From the NCBI RefSeq assembly GCF_004519295.1, contig NZ_SOZH01000009.1:62001-126000 (forward strand): a DNA stretch of 64,000 bases, read 5' to 3'. Below the pieces are notes generated by a model that ran no database searches, was not told where the DNA came from, and saw only the letters and a program-made list of their open reading frames with translations. The position numbers were made by a program, and so were the translations under genes. Each line of letters opens with the position of its first letter. Within the stretch, counting starts at the first letter, position 1. The stretch is from Cellulosimicrobium funkei (GTDB taxonomy: Bacteria > Actinomycetota > Actinomycetes > Actinomycetales > Cellulomonadaceae). This document shows positions 27,393 to 36,597 of this stretch, piece by piece.

Positions 27393-30300
27393 CGCAGGAC
27401 GTCTTCGGGACGGCCGCGCTGCGTCGTGCGGTCCTGGAGGCGTGGCGGTCCTCGCCGACGCGCCTGCGCGAGGACGCGAACACGGAGGAGGACCACGCCC
27501 ACGGGTCGTACCGGGGGCGGGTCGTCGTCGAGCTCGCGCAGAACGCCGCCGACGCCGCCGTCCGCGCAGGTGTCCCCGGCCGCCTCCGGCTGAGCCTGCA
27601 CGCGCCGTCCGACCCCGACGGGCGCTGGGTGCTGCGCGCGGCCAACACGGGCGAGCCCCTCGACGCGGCGGGTGTCGCGTCGCTCGTCGCGATGCGGGCC
27701 TCGGCCACGGGTCGGGGCGCGGGCGCAGCCGATGGCCCGCGCACGGTGGGGCGCTTCGGGGTCGGCTTCGCGGCAGTCCGCTCGGTCGCGGACCGCGTGC
27801 GCGTCGGCGCGGGAGACCACGCCGTCGAGCTCTCGCTCGACCGCACGCGCGTCGCGCTCGACGACGTCGTGGCGGACCGCCCGGACCTCGCCGCCGAGGT
27901 CGCGGGGCGCGGCGACCGGCTCCCGGTGCTGCGCCTCCCGTTCCCGGCGCATGTCGAGGTGCCGGCGGGGTACGACACGGTGGTCGAGGTCGAGCTGCGC
28001 GACGACGCGGCGCTCGACGCCGTGCGGGCCGAGCTCGCGGACCTCGGCGACCCGCTGCTGCTCGCCCTGCCCGCGCTCGCGGAGGTCGTCGTGGCGGGCG
28101 ACGGCGTCGCGGAGCGCCGCGTCGCGGACGTCGACGAGCGCTGGACGGTGCTGCGGCGCGAGGGGACGCTCGACCCCGCGCTCCTCGCGGACCGTCCCGT
28201 CGAGGAGCGCGGCGCGGACCGCTGGTCGGTGACCTGGGCCCTGCCCCACGACGCAGCGGCGCCGACCGTGCTGCACGCCCCCACCCCGACGGACGAGCGG
28301 CTCACGTTCCCGGCCCTGCTCCTCGCGACGTTCCCGCTCGACCCCGCGCGCCGGCACGTCCCGCGCGGTGCCGTGACGGATCACGTCGCGCACGAGGCGG
28401 GTCGCGCGTTCGCGGCGCTCCTCGGGTCGCTCGCGGCCGACCGCGGTGCCGACGTGCTCGCGCTCGTCCCGACCGGGCTGCCGGCGAGCGCGGTCGACGC
28501 GGGGGTCCGCACTGCGGCGACGGCGGCCCTGGCCCGCACGCCGCTCCTCCCGCTCGACGTGCCCCCCGACCAGCCCGGCCTCTCGCTCGACGAGACCTGG
28601 GAAGGCCCGTCGATCCTCGCGGACCGTGACGAGCACGGTGCGCCGCAGCGGGCCGAGCGGCGGCTCCTCGTCCCCGCCGAGGCGCGCGTCCTCGCCGGGG
28701 ACGTGGGCGACGCGCGCGTGCGCGTCGAGCTCGGGGCGGCGCACCTCGTGGACGTGCCGGGCCCGCTGCGCGCGGTCGCGCGGTCGCTCGGGGCGCAGGT
28801 CGTGGACCTGGCCGACGTCGTGGACGACCTCCCGCTCGTCGCCGACCCCGAGCGCTGGCGGGCGCTGTACGACGCGCTCGCGCCGCACGCGGGGGACCGG
28901 TCGGTGCTCGAGGCGCTGGGCGCGCTCCCGGTCCCGCTCCTCGATGGGCAGGTCGTGCGCGGGGCGCGCGGCCTCCTGCTCCTCGACGACGGCACGGACG
29001 ACGGCATGGACGGCGGGACGCTCGACGCGCGGGACGCCGCCGACCTCGGTCTCCGCGTCGTCGACCCGCGGGCTGCGCACCCGCTGCTCGAGCGGCTGGG
29101 CGCGCGCGCGACGGACCTGCGCGCCGTGCTCGCCGACGGCGCGGTGCGCGAGCGCGTGCTCGCCGCCGCCGACGCCGCCGACGCGGGCGACGACCCCGCG
29201 GCGGAGGTCGAGCGGCTGCTCGCGCTGGTCGCCGCCGCGCTCCGCGACGTCCGGGACCCGGCCGGCGACGTGCTGCCGTTCTGGTGGGGCGAGCTCCCGG
29301 TCCCGACGACGGACGGCGGCTGGTCGCCCGTGCGCGGCTGCGCCCTGCCGGGCACCTGGGCGGCGGACGTGCTCGACGGGCTCGACGTCGTCGACCCGGG
29401 GGTCGTCGCGCGCTGGGGCGAGCCGGCGCTGCGCGCGGTGGGCGCGGCGGCGGGGCCGACCGCGCTGCGGGTGCGCGACGTCCTCACGCCCGCGTCGGAC
29501 GACGACGAGCCCGACCTGGACCCGCACGCGCCGGAGGGCTGGCTCTCCGACTGGGCCGGGTACCTCGAGCACCTCGCGGCGACGCTCGGCCCCGAGGCGT
29601 ACGTGGGGGACGTGCTCGCCGTCGCGGACCTGGACGCGGTGGCCGACGGCGCGTGGCCCGACGTGCTCGCCCGGCTCGCGGGCGACCCCGCGGCGCGGGA
29701 GGCGCTGCTGACGCCCGTGCGCGCGGAGGGCAGGCGCGCGGCGTCGGCCCGGTCGTACACGGCGTGGTGGCTGCGCGAGGAGCTCGGCGGCCCCTTCGCG
29801 CTCGACGGCGGCCCCGCCTCTGCGTTCCTGCGTCCGGCACCGCCGGAGGTGGCGGGGCTCGACGACGCCTCGCTCGCCGCCGTCGGGGGCGTGCACGACC
29901 TCGCCGAGCTCGACCCGGAGGAGTGGGCCGACCTGCTGGACGGGTTGCCGCGCGTCGGGTCACCGGTCGACGCCGCGGCCGCGCTGGCACTGTGGCGCGC
30001 CCTGGAGACGCTGGCGGAGAGCGGCGTGCGGCTCGACCCGGCCCCCGCGCGGGTACCCGCGCTGCACGGCGGGACGGTCGTCGTCGCGGCGGCCGACGAC
30101 GTCGCGGTGGCCGCGGACCCGATGTGGGTCCCGCTGCGCCCGCTCGTGCCCGCCGGACGGGACCTGGTCGACGACCTCGCGGACCTGCTCGACGTCGCGA
30201 CGGTCGCCGGTACCGCTCCGGCGCCGGACGCCGCCGGGCGTCGCGAGGACGTCCCGGCCGAGGTAGTGGCCGTCGTCGGTGCGCCCCTGCCACGCACCTG

Positions 30301-30547
30301 GGAACGGCACGACGACCTCCGCGTCGGCGGGGTCGCGGTCCCGTGGTGGGTCGAGGGTCGTGGGGGAGCGGACGTCGTCGTGCACGCGACCGGTCCGGCG
30401 GGGCTCGCGGCGGCGCTCGCCGCCGTCGCGGGGCGCTACCGCGCGCGGCACCTGCTCGAGGAGGTGCTCCGCGACCCGCGCGGGGCGCAGGGCGCGGTGG
30501 CGCGGACGGCCTGGGACGACCCTCAGTCGTCGGCGGACGCGCGGTAG
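27389..30547 (+). CDS. Sacsin-N-terminal-like ATP-binding protein (GHKL fold)
   Basis: A 1052-residue protein with the GHKL/HSP90-like ATPase fold at the N-terminus: the N-box ELAQNAADA (49-57) and the G-box GRFGVGFAAVRS (121-132). The Asn needed for Mg-ATP is present. The remaining 850 residues are Ala/Asp/Leu-rich with no domain I can name. Relatives are called sacsin N-terminal ATP-binding-like proteins and stand next to DUF3027 genes. A chaperone-like or nucleic-acid-maintenance role is inferred only. The GTG start overlaps the DUF3027 stop. Its 3' end overlaps the convergent DUF2530 gene by 25 bp. Confidence 0.8.
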   Translation: MTQDVFGTAALRRAVLEAWRSSPTRLREDANTEEDHAHGSYRGRVVVELAQNAADAAVRAGVPGRLRLSLHAPSDPDGRWVLRAANTGEPLDAAGVASLVAMRASATGRGAGAADGPRTVGRFGVGFAAVRSVADRVRVGAGDHAVELSLDRTRVALDDVVADRPDLAAEVAGRGDRLPVLRLPFPAHVEVPAGYDTVVEVELRDDAALDAVRAELADLGDPLLLALPALAEVVVAGDGVAERRVADVDERWTVLRREGTLDPALLADRPVEERGADRWSVTWALPHDAAAPTVLHAPTPTDERLTFPALLLATFPLDPARRHVPRGAVTDHVAHEAGRAFAALLGSLAADRGADVLALVPTGLPASAVDAGVRTAATAALARTPLLPLDVPPDQPGLSLDETWEGPSILADRDEHGAPQRAERRLLVPAEARVLAGDVGDARVRVELGAAHLVDVPGPLRAVARSLGAQVVDLADVVDDLPLVADPERWRALYDALAPHAGDRSVLEALGALPVPLLDGQVVRGARGLLLLDDGTDDGMDGGTLDARDAADLGLRVVDPRAAHPLLERLGARATDLRAVLADGAVRERVLAAADAADAGDDPAAEVERLLALVAAALRDVRDPAGDVLPFWWGELPVPTTDGGWSPVRGCALPGTWAADVLDGLDVVDPGVVARWGEPALRAVGAAAGPTALRVRDVLTPASDDDEPDLDPHAPEGWLSDWAGYLEHLAATLGPEAYVGDVLAVADLDAVADGAWPDVLARLAGDPAAREALLTPVRAEGRRAASARSYTAWWLREELGGPFALDGGPASAFLRPAPPEVAGLDDASLAAVGGVHDLAELDPEEWADLLDGLPRVGSPVDAAAALALWRALETLAESGVRLDPAPARVPALHGGTVVVAAADDVAVAADPMWVPLRPLVPAGRDLVDDLADLLDVATVAGTAPAPDAAGRREDVPAEVVAVVGAPLPRTWERHDDLRVGGVAVPWWVEGRGGADVVVHATGPAGLAAALAAVAGRYRARHLLEEVLRDPRGAQGAVARTAWDDPQSSADAR

Positions 30548-30786
30548 CGCGTCCGGTTCCGCCGCTCCCAGCCGAGCCCGAGCGCGCCGAGCGCGAGCCC
30601 GACGGCGCACGTCGCGACCGCGCGGGGCGCGAGCGTCCCGGTGGCGAGCAGGACGGCGCACACGACGAGCGCGACCGTCCAGAGCGCCATGCCGGCGAGG
30701 ATGACGACGCGCAGGTCGACCCGCCAGGGCGCCGGGTCGGGGCGCCGGCGTTCGGGGTGGAGGAGCAGGGTCACGACCGAGGGCAC
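30523..30786 (-). CDS. DUF2530 small membrane protein
   Basis: An 87-residue protein with two hydrophobic helices (about 31-51 and 57-74) between a basic N-terminus and a WERRNRTRYR tail, as in the DUF2530 family of unknown function. The GTG at 30786 lies 6 nt after TACGAT (complement of 30793-30798), a leaderless start. An ATG at 30825 would add 13 residues and lacks a ribosome site. The gene overlaps the end of the sacsin-like gene tail to tail. Confidence 0.75.
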   Translation of the reverse strand: MPSVVTLLLHPERRRPDPAPWRVDLRVVILAGMALWTVALVVCAVLLATGTLAPRAVATCAVGLALGALGLGWERRNRTRYRASADD

Positions 30787-31233
30787 CCGAGCATCGTAGC
30801 GACGCGCCGGTTTTTTCACCCCCACGGCGCGTCACTGGCGTGACCTGCGTCTCTTCTCCTCTGGTGTGAGCACACGTCCGGAGCACCCGCAACCGCGCGC
30901 TACGATGCAAGCGGCCCACCACGCTCTCCCGCTCGTGGTCGCCCGTCCAGCTCGAACCGCCCCGGTCTGTGGGTGGGAACTCCCTCACGCCTTCTCCGTA
31001 CGCTGCGTCGCGTGCTGCGGAACGCCAGACCTGGACACCTGTCCAGTGAATTCCTCCGCGATATGCCGTCGACGTGAGAACCGCAGGATCCTGCGGCCGG
31101 GGACCTTCCGGACAGCAGTCGTCCGGAACGCCTTCTCACCCGGGTGAAAGCCCTCGTCAACCCTCGTTATCGCACTTTCTCGAACCTAGGATGAGTCGCC
31201 ATGCAGGGTGTGGAGCCGACCGGAGGTGGACGC
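30787..31233 (+). promoter_or_regulatory. Structured leader of the sugar-transferase gene, with three palindromes
   Basis: This 447-bp gap has no convincing gene. It holds three dyads in 100 bp: CTGGACA-CC-TGTCCAG (31031-31046), the perfect 16-mer CCGCAGGATCCTGCGG (31081-31096) and TTCCGGAC-N7-GTCCGGAA (31106-31113/31121-31128). A TAGGAT hexamer (31187-31192) follows, with no clear -35 box. Base composition is lower in GC than the surroundings. Confidence 0.6.
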
Positions 31234-32748
31234 ATGTCCCACAGCGTCACCGACGACACGAGACGAGGTCTGCGCACCTTTCTCACCGCGTCGCCCGCGG
31301 CACGCATCCGCGCCGCTCGGGCCGCGTTCGCCGCGCAGGGCTGGGAGGTCGCCTACCGCCGTCGGCTGCTCGTCACCGACACGGTGGTGATCGTCGTGGC
31401 CGTGCTGGTCGCCTACTTCCTGCGCTGGGACGCCGTGATCGACGAGCCCGTGAGCCGGGCCCGCGTCCCCTACGTGGTGCTGTCCGTGCTCGTGGGCGTC
31501 GCCTGGTCCGTGTCCCTCGTGGCCAGCCGGACGCGCGACCCCCGCGTCATGGGCAGCGGGCCCACCGAGTACCACCGCGTGTTCGACGCGTCGTGGCGCC
31601 TCTTCGCGGTGCTCGCCGTCCTCGCCTTCCTGCTCCGCTTCCCGGAGACCCGGGGCTACCTCGCGTTCGCGTTCCCCCTCGGGCTCGGCGGCCTGCTCGT
31701 TGGCCGATACGCGTGGCGCCAGTGGCTCCACCGTCAGCGCGCCCACGGCGGCATGCGGTCGGCGGTGCTCGCGATCGGGCACCGTGACCAGGCCGAGCGT
31801 CTCATCCGTGACCTCAACTCCCGCGACGAGTCGGGCTACCGCGTCGTCGGCGTGTGCGTCCCGTCGGGCGGGTTCGGGGCGGGCGAGGAGATCCACGGCG
31901 TCCCGGTGCTCGGCGAGCTCCGGCACGCGGGCGAGGTCGCGACCCGGGTGGGCGCGGACGTCGTCGCGGTCTCCGGCTCGGACGCCATCACGGCCGAGGT
32001 CGTGCGCCGCCTGGGCTGGGAGCTCGAGCCGTTCGGCGTCGACCTCATGCTCACGGCGGAGCTCGCGGACGTCGCCGGCCCCCGCATCACCATCACGCCT
32101 GCCGAGAGCGTCGCGCTCCTGCACGTGGACGCGCCCCGCTTCACGGGGCCCAAGTTCGCCGTGAAGTCGGTCGTGGACTGGACGGGCGCGGCCCTCATCA
32201 CGCTCGTCGCGCTGCCCGTGCTCGTCGCGGTCGCGCTCGCGGTCCGGCTCACGAGCTGCGGTCCCGTCCTCTATCGCCAGGAGCGCGTCGGGCGCAACGG
32301 TCGCACGTTCTCGATGTTCAAGTTCCGCTCGATGCGCGTGGGCGCCGACCGCGAGGTCGAGCAGCTCGAGGAGCAGAACGACGGCTCCGGCCTCCTGTTC
32401 AAGATGCGCGACGACCCGCGCGTGACGCCCGTCGGCCGGGTGCTGCGCCGCTACTCGCTCGACGAGCTGCCGCAGCTCTTCAACGTCCTGCGCGGCGACA
32501 TGAGCCTCGTCGGCCCGCGGCCCCCGCTGCCGCGCGAGGTGCAGAAGTACGAGAAGAAGGTCCGCCGTCGGCTCCTGGTCAAGCCCGGTCTCACGGGCCT
32601 GTGGCAGGTCGGCGGCCGGTCGGACCTGTCGTGGGAGGAGAGCGTCCGTCTCGACGTGTACTACGTGGAGAACTGGACGATGTTCGGCGACTTCCTCATC
32701 CTCGCGCGCACGGCGCGCGCGGTGTTCTCCGGCTCCGGGGCCTACTGA
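31234..32748 (+). CDS. Polyprenyl glycosylphosphotransferase (exopolysaccharide priming sugar transferase)
   Basis: A 504-residue membrane enzyme that moves a sugar-1-phosphate onto undecaprenyl phosphate to begin exopolysaccharide assembly. Four N-terminal helices (about 45-165) and a CoA-binding-like Rossmann region (about 175-300) precede a further helix and the catalytic WbaP domain (about 325-500): FKFRSM, LDELPQLFNVLRGDMSLVGP and KPGLTGLWQV boxes are intact. GGAGGT lies 6 bases before the ATG at 31234. The ATG at 31201, 8 nt after TAGGAT, could be used instead from a leaderless mRNA. Confidence 0.9.
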   Translation: MSHSVTDDTRRGLRTFLTASPAARIRAARAAFAAQGWEVAYRRRLLVTDTVVIVVAVLVAYFLRWDAVIDEPVSRARVPYVVLSVLVGVAWSVSLVASRTRDPRVMGSGPTEYHRVFDASWRLFAVLAVLAFLLRFPETRGYLAFAFPLGLGGLLVGRYAWRQWLHRQRAHGGMRSAVLAIGHRDQAERLIRDLNSRDESGYRVVGVCVPSGGFGAGEEIHGVPVLGELRHAGEVATRVGADVVAVSGSDAITAEVVRRLGWELEPFGVDLMLTAELADVAGPRITITPAESVALLHVDAPRFTGPKFAVKSVVDWTGAALITLVALPVLVAVALAVRLTSCGPVLYRQERVGRNGRTFSMFKFRSMRVGADREVEQLEEQNDGSGLLFKMRDDPRVTPVGRVLRRYSLDELPQLFNVLRGDMSLVGPRPPLPREVQKYEKKVRRRLLVKPGLTGLWQVGGRSDLSWEESVRLDVYYVENWTMFGDFLILARTARAVFSGSGAY

Positions 32749-32788
32749 GGCCCGCCGCGGTGTCGGGGCGGGCAGGAGGAGGTGCGTC

Positions 32789-33520
32789 GTGCGGGTCTCG
32801 GTCTCGGGAGGCGGTCGCCGCGGCGTCCTGCACGCGGCCTGCCTCGCCGCCGCCGGGCACGAGGTCGTGCTTCTCGACCCGGACCCGCGCGCGCTCGCCG
32901 CGCTCCGCTCCGCGTCGAGGACCGCTGAGCCGCGGCTGCCCCGGCTCCTCGCGCTCGGCCTCGTGAGCGGGCGCCTGCGCCCGACGACCGACCGCACGGC
33001 CGTCGCCGGTGCGCGCGTGCACCTGCTCTGCGTCGGCGCCGGGGCCACGCCCGACGTCGGCGGTGCGGCGCGCGTCGCGGCGCTGCGAGACGCGCTCGAC
33101 GGCCTCGCCCCGCACCTCGGCCCCGGCGACCTCGTCGTCGGGCGCGCCCGCGTCCCCGCGGGCACCGCCGCGCTGCTCGCCGCGTGCCTCGCCGCGGACG
33201 GCGTCCCGGCCACGGTCGCCTGGGTGCCCGACGAGCACCGGCCGGGCCACGCCGTCGTCGACCTCCTGCACCCCGCCCGGGTCGTGCACGGCGTCCCCGC
33301 GGGCCCCGCCGGGGAGCGGGCGAACGCGATCCTCGACGTCCTCCACGCGGTCCAGCTCGCCTCGGGCGCGCCGCGCAGCGTCACCGACCTCGCGACGGCC
33401 GAGTCCCTCGGGCACGGTCACGGGGCGCCCCGTGCGCACGACGTCGCCGCGACGTCCGGGCGGACCGACGTGGCGTCGAGCACACCCCGGACGGCGCTCG
33501 ACGCCGTCGGCGCGGCCTGA
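32789..33520 (+). CDS. Truncated UDP-glucose/GDP-mannose dehydrogenase-like protein
   Basis: A 243-residue protein matching only the N-terminal NAD-binding domain of nucleotide-sugar dehydrogenases. The glycine loop is altered (SGGGRRGVL in place of GxGYVG), but VLLDPD at the end of the second strand and the VHLLCVGAG segment remain. The central and C-terminal domains, with the catalytic Cys, are absent: length is about half that of the family. AGGAGGAGG precedes the GTG. Located 40 bp after the sugar transferase, it may be a relic or a non-catalytic partner. Confidence 0.65.
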   Translation: MRVSVSGGGRRGVLHAACLAAAGHEVVLLDPDPRALAALRSASRTAEPRLPRLLALGLVSGRLRPTTDRTAVAGARVHLLCVGAGATPDVGGAARVAALRDALDGLAPHLGPGDLVVGRARVPAGTAALLAACLAADGVPATVAWVPDEHRPGHAVVDLLHPARVVHGVPAGPAGERANAILDVLHAVQLASGAPRSVTDLATAESLGHGHGAPRAHDVAATSGRTDVASSTPRTALDAVGAA

Positions 33521-33605
33521 CGTGCACGGACGACCCGGGCGGGCGATGCCCGACCGTGTCCGGCGCGTTACCGCGCGGTCACACGGTTCTGGCAGCATTC
33601 TCCCC

Positions 33606-35081
33606 ATGTCCACCCCCACCTCCGTCCGTGAGGACGAGCACGCCCCCGCGCCTGCGCGCGGCGCGATCGACCGCTTCTTCAAGATCACCGAGCGTGGCTC
33701 GACGATCGGCACCGAGATCCGCGGCGGTCTCGTGACGTTCTTCGCGATGGCCTACATCATCGTGCTGAACCCGCTGATCATCGGGACCGTCCAGGACGGC
33801 ACGGGCCAGTTCCTCGGCGGGGGCGCCGAGCCGGACTTCGGCAAGATCGCCGCGGCCACCGCGCTCGTCGCGGGCGTCATGACGCTCGCCATGGGCGTCT
33901 TCGCGAACTTCCCGCTCGGTCTCGCGGCCGGGCTCGGTCTCAACGCCGTCGTCGCGTACTCGATCGCGTCGCTGCCCGGGGTCACGTGGGCGGACGCGAT
34001 GGGCCTCGTCGTCATCGAGGGCCTCATCATCCTCGTGCTCGTGCTCACCGGGTTCCGCGAGGCCGTCTTCCGGGCCGTGCCGCTCGAGCTGAAGACCGCC
34101 ATCAGCGTCGGCATCGGCCTGTTCATCGCGCTCATCGGCCTCGTCAACGCGGGCTTCGTCACCGCGGGCAGCGGCACGCTCCTCGCGCTCGGGAACCTCG
34201 GCACGTGGCCGATCCTCGTGTTCGTCGTGGGCCTCGTGCTGACGATCGTGCTGTGGGTGCGCAAGGTCAAGGGCGCGCTGCTCGTCGCGATCCTCACGGC
34301 GACGGTGCTCGCCGTCGTGCTGGAGAACACGCTCCACATCGGAGCGAAGGCCCCCGACGGCTCGAACCCGGACGGCTTCAACCTCAACGCGCCCACGTTC
34401 GACGGCGTCGTGCAGGTCCCGGACTTCGGCCTCCTCGGCCAGTTCTCCCTCCTGGGCTCGTTCCAGAACATCGCGACCGTCACCGTGATCCTGCTGGTGT
34501 TCTCGCTCCTGCTCGCCGACTTCTTCGACTCGATGGGCACGATGGTCGCCGTCGGCGCCGAGGCGCGCCTCAACGACGCCGAGGGCGTCCCGCCGCGCTC
34601 GCGCGCGATCCTCGTCGTCGACTCGATCGCCGCGGCGGCCGGTGGTGCCGGGTCCGTGTCGTCGAACACGAGCTTCGTCGAGTCGACGACGGGCGCCGGC
34701 GAGGGCGCCCGCACGGGCCTCGCGTCGGTCGTCACGGGTGTCGCGTTCCTGCTCGCGACGTTCCTGTCGCCGCTCGTCGCCCTCGTCCCGTACGAGGCCG
34801 CGGCGCCCGCGCTCGTCTTCGTCGGGTTCCTCATGATGACGCAGATCGCGGGCATCTCCTGGAAGAACGTCGAGATCGGCATCCCCGCCTTCCTCACGAT
34901 CATCGTCATGCCGTTCACCTACTCGATCGCGGACGGCATCGGGGCGGGCTTCCTCGCCTTCGTGCTCATCAAGCTCGCGCTCGGCAAGGTCCGGGCGATC
35001 CACCCGCTGATGTGGGTCGCGGCGGCGATGTTCGTCGTGTACTTCCTCCTCGGCCCCATCCGGGACGCCCTGGGCCTCTAG
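33606..35081 (+). CDS. NCS2/AzgA-type purine permease
   Basis: A 491-residue proton-coupled nucleobase transporter of the AzgA subgroup (guanine/hypoxanthine/adenine by family). Twelve to fourteen membrane helices are visible. The start ITERGSTIGTEIRGGLVTF and the DFFDSMGTMVAVGAEA and GSVSSNTSFVEST motifs are typical. The ATG follows CAGCAT by 7 nt, with no Shine-Dalgarno sequence. manA follows 9 bp later. Confidence 0.92.
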   Translation: MSTPTSVREDEHAPAPARGAIDRFFKITERGSTIGTEIRGGLVTFFAMAYIIVLNPLIIGTVQDGTGQFLGGGAEPDFGKIAAATALVAGVMTLAMGVFANFPLGLAAGLGLNAVVAYSIASLPGVTWADAMGLVVIEGLIILVLVLTGFREAVFRAVPLELKTAISVGIGLFIALIGLVNAGFVTAGSGTLLALGNLGTWPILVFVVGLVLTIVLWVRKVKGALLVAILTATVLAVVLENTLHIGAKAPDGSNPDGFNLNAPTFDGVVQVPDFGLLGQFSLLGSFQNIATVTVILLVFSLLLADFFDSMGTMVAVGAEARLNDAEGVPPRSRAILVVDSIAAAAGGAGSVSSNTSFVESTTGAGEGARTGLASVVTGVAFLLATFLSPLVALVPYEAAAPALVFVGFLMMTQIAGISWKNVEIGIPAFLTIIVMPFTYSIADGIGAGFLAFVLIKLALGKVRAIHPLMWVAAAMFVVYFLLGPIRDALGL

Positions 35082-35090
35082 GCTCGGCCC

Positions 35091-36440
35091 ATGACGAGCG
35101 CGGCGGACGAGCGGTCGGGGGAGGCGTCGGTGGACGACGCCCTCCCCGGCGCTCGTCCGTCGTCGTTCTACCGGCTGGAGAACACCGTCCAGCGGTACGA
35201 CTGGGGCTCGACGTCGGCGATCCAGGACCTCCTGGGGGTGGTACCGGACGGTCGTCCGGCGGCCGAGCTGTGGATGGGGGCGCACCCGCTCGCGCCGTCG
35301 CGCGTCGTGCCCGACGGCGGCGCCCGCCCGGGCGGGACGTCGCACCCGGGCGCGGAGACGGCGTCGGGCACGACGCTCGCGGACCTGGTGCGCGCGGACC
35401 CGGTGGGGGTGCTGGGCCAGCGCGTCCTCGACCAGTACGGGCCCCGGCTGCCGTACCTCCTCAAGGTGCTCGCCGCCGATCGCGCGCTCTCGCTGCAGGT
35501 GCACCCGCGCCCGCACCTCGCGCGCGCCGGGTTCAACCGCGAGAACCGGGAGGGCGTCGCGCGCGACTCGCCGCTGCGCAGCTTCCACGACGACCAGCAC
35601 AAGCCCGAGATGGTCGTGGCGGTCTCCCGCTTCGAGGGCCTCTCCGGGTTCCGCCGGCCCGCGCGCATCCTCGAGCTGCTCGACGGGCTCGACGGCGCGC
35701 TCGCCGGACGGATGCGCGACACCCTGCGCGCCCGCCCCACCGAGGCGGGCGTCCGCGAGGCGTTCACCCTCGCGCTCCACGCCCGCGCGGAGCCCGACGT
35801 CGCGGCCGACCTCGCGCTGACCGTCGCGTCCGTGCGGGCCCGGGCCGGGCGCGAGCCGGCGGCGCCCGCGCCGGGGGGCCGGCGCACGTCGCGCCGTGCC
35901 GACGCGACCGTCCTCGCGCTCGCGGAGCAGCACCCGGGCGACCCGGGCGCCGTCGTGTCCCTCATGCTCAACCGCGTCACCCTGGAGCCCGGGGAGTCGA
36001 TGTTCGTCCCGTCGGGGCACGTGCACGCGTACCTGTCCGGGTGCGCCGTCGAGATCATGGCGAGCTCCGACAACGTGCTGCGGGCCGGGCTGACGAGCAA
36101 GCTCGTCGACGTCAACGCCCTGCTCGAGTGCGCCACGTGCACGCCCGGTCCGGCCGCGCGACCGCGGCTGGTCGACGACGGCACCGGCCTCGTCGCCTAC
36201 CGCGCGCCCGTCGCGGAGTTCGCGCTCCGGGCCGGCCGGGTCGCGGGCGCGGTGCCTCTGCCCGCCGCCGGTCCGCGCGTCGTGCTGTGCCTCGACGGCG
36301 CGGTGACGCTCGCGGCCGACCGCGCGGACGCCGGGGCCGGGACGCGGCTCGTCCGGGGGGAGTCCGTGTTCGTCCCGCACGGCACGGGGGCCGTCGTCGT
36401 GGACGGCGAGGGTGACGTCGTCGTCGCCTACGTGCCCTGA
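35091..36440 (+). CDS. manA: Mannose-6-phosphate isomerase, class I
   Basis: A 449-residue zinc enzyme that interconverts mannose-6-phosphate and fructose-6-phosphate, supplying GDP-mannose for wall glycans. Zinc ligands are seen in QVHPRPHLA (Gln/His near 135) and HKPEMVVAV (His/Glu), with FVPSGHVHAYLSG and the catalytic DNVLRAGLTSK following. An insertion rich in Ala/Arg (about 220-275) lengthens it over the common 390 aa. It lies 9 bp behind the permease gene. Confidence 0.95.
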   Translation: MTSAADERSGEASVDDALPGARPSSFYRLENTVQRYDWGSTSAIQDLLGVVPDGRPAAELWMGAHPLAPSRVVPDGGARPGGTSHPGAETASGTTLADLVRADPVGVLGQRVLDQYGPRLPYLLKVLAADRALSLQVHPRPHLARAGFNRENREGVARDSPLRSFHDDQHKPEMVVAVSRFEGLSGFRRPARILELLDGLDGALAGRMRDTLRARPTEAGVREAFTLALHARAEPDVAADLALTVASVRARAGREPAAPAPGGRRTSRRADATVLALAEQHPGDPGAVVSLMLNRVTLEPGESMFVPSGHVHAYLSGCAVEIMASSDNVLRAGLTSKLVDVNALLECATCTPGPAARPRLVDDGTGLVAYRAPVAEFALRAGRVAGAVPLPAAGPRVVLCLDGAVTLAADRADAGAGTRLVRGESVFVPHGTGAVVVDGEGDVVVAYVP

Positions 36441-36570
36441 CCCGACCGCCGAGCAGACCGCCCTCGCGTCCTCGCCGCAGGGCCGACCGGCACCTGCCGA
36501 GGCGCTGCGCGCGCCCATGTGTGGTGTCTCTCCGGCGCGCCTCGGGAGTGACCTCCACCTCTTTTCTTAC

Positions 36571-36592
36571 CTAGGGTAATGAGTTAGGGTAA
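36571..36592. promoter_or_regulatory. Direct repeats TAGGGTAA before the MarR gene
   Basis: TAGGGTAA occurs twice, 13 bp apart (36572-36579 and 36585-36592), in a short AT-rich island. The second TAGGGT is 7 nt from the ATG and would be the -10 box of a leaderless promoter, so a regulator bound here would block it. Confidence 0.6.
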
Positions 36593-36597
36593 CTATC

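Noticed and set aside
31234-33520. A full exopolysaccharide cluster.
   Set aside because: Only the priming transferase and a truncated dehydrogenase-like gene are present; no flippase, polymerase or further glycosyltransferase follows. A purine permease comes next.
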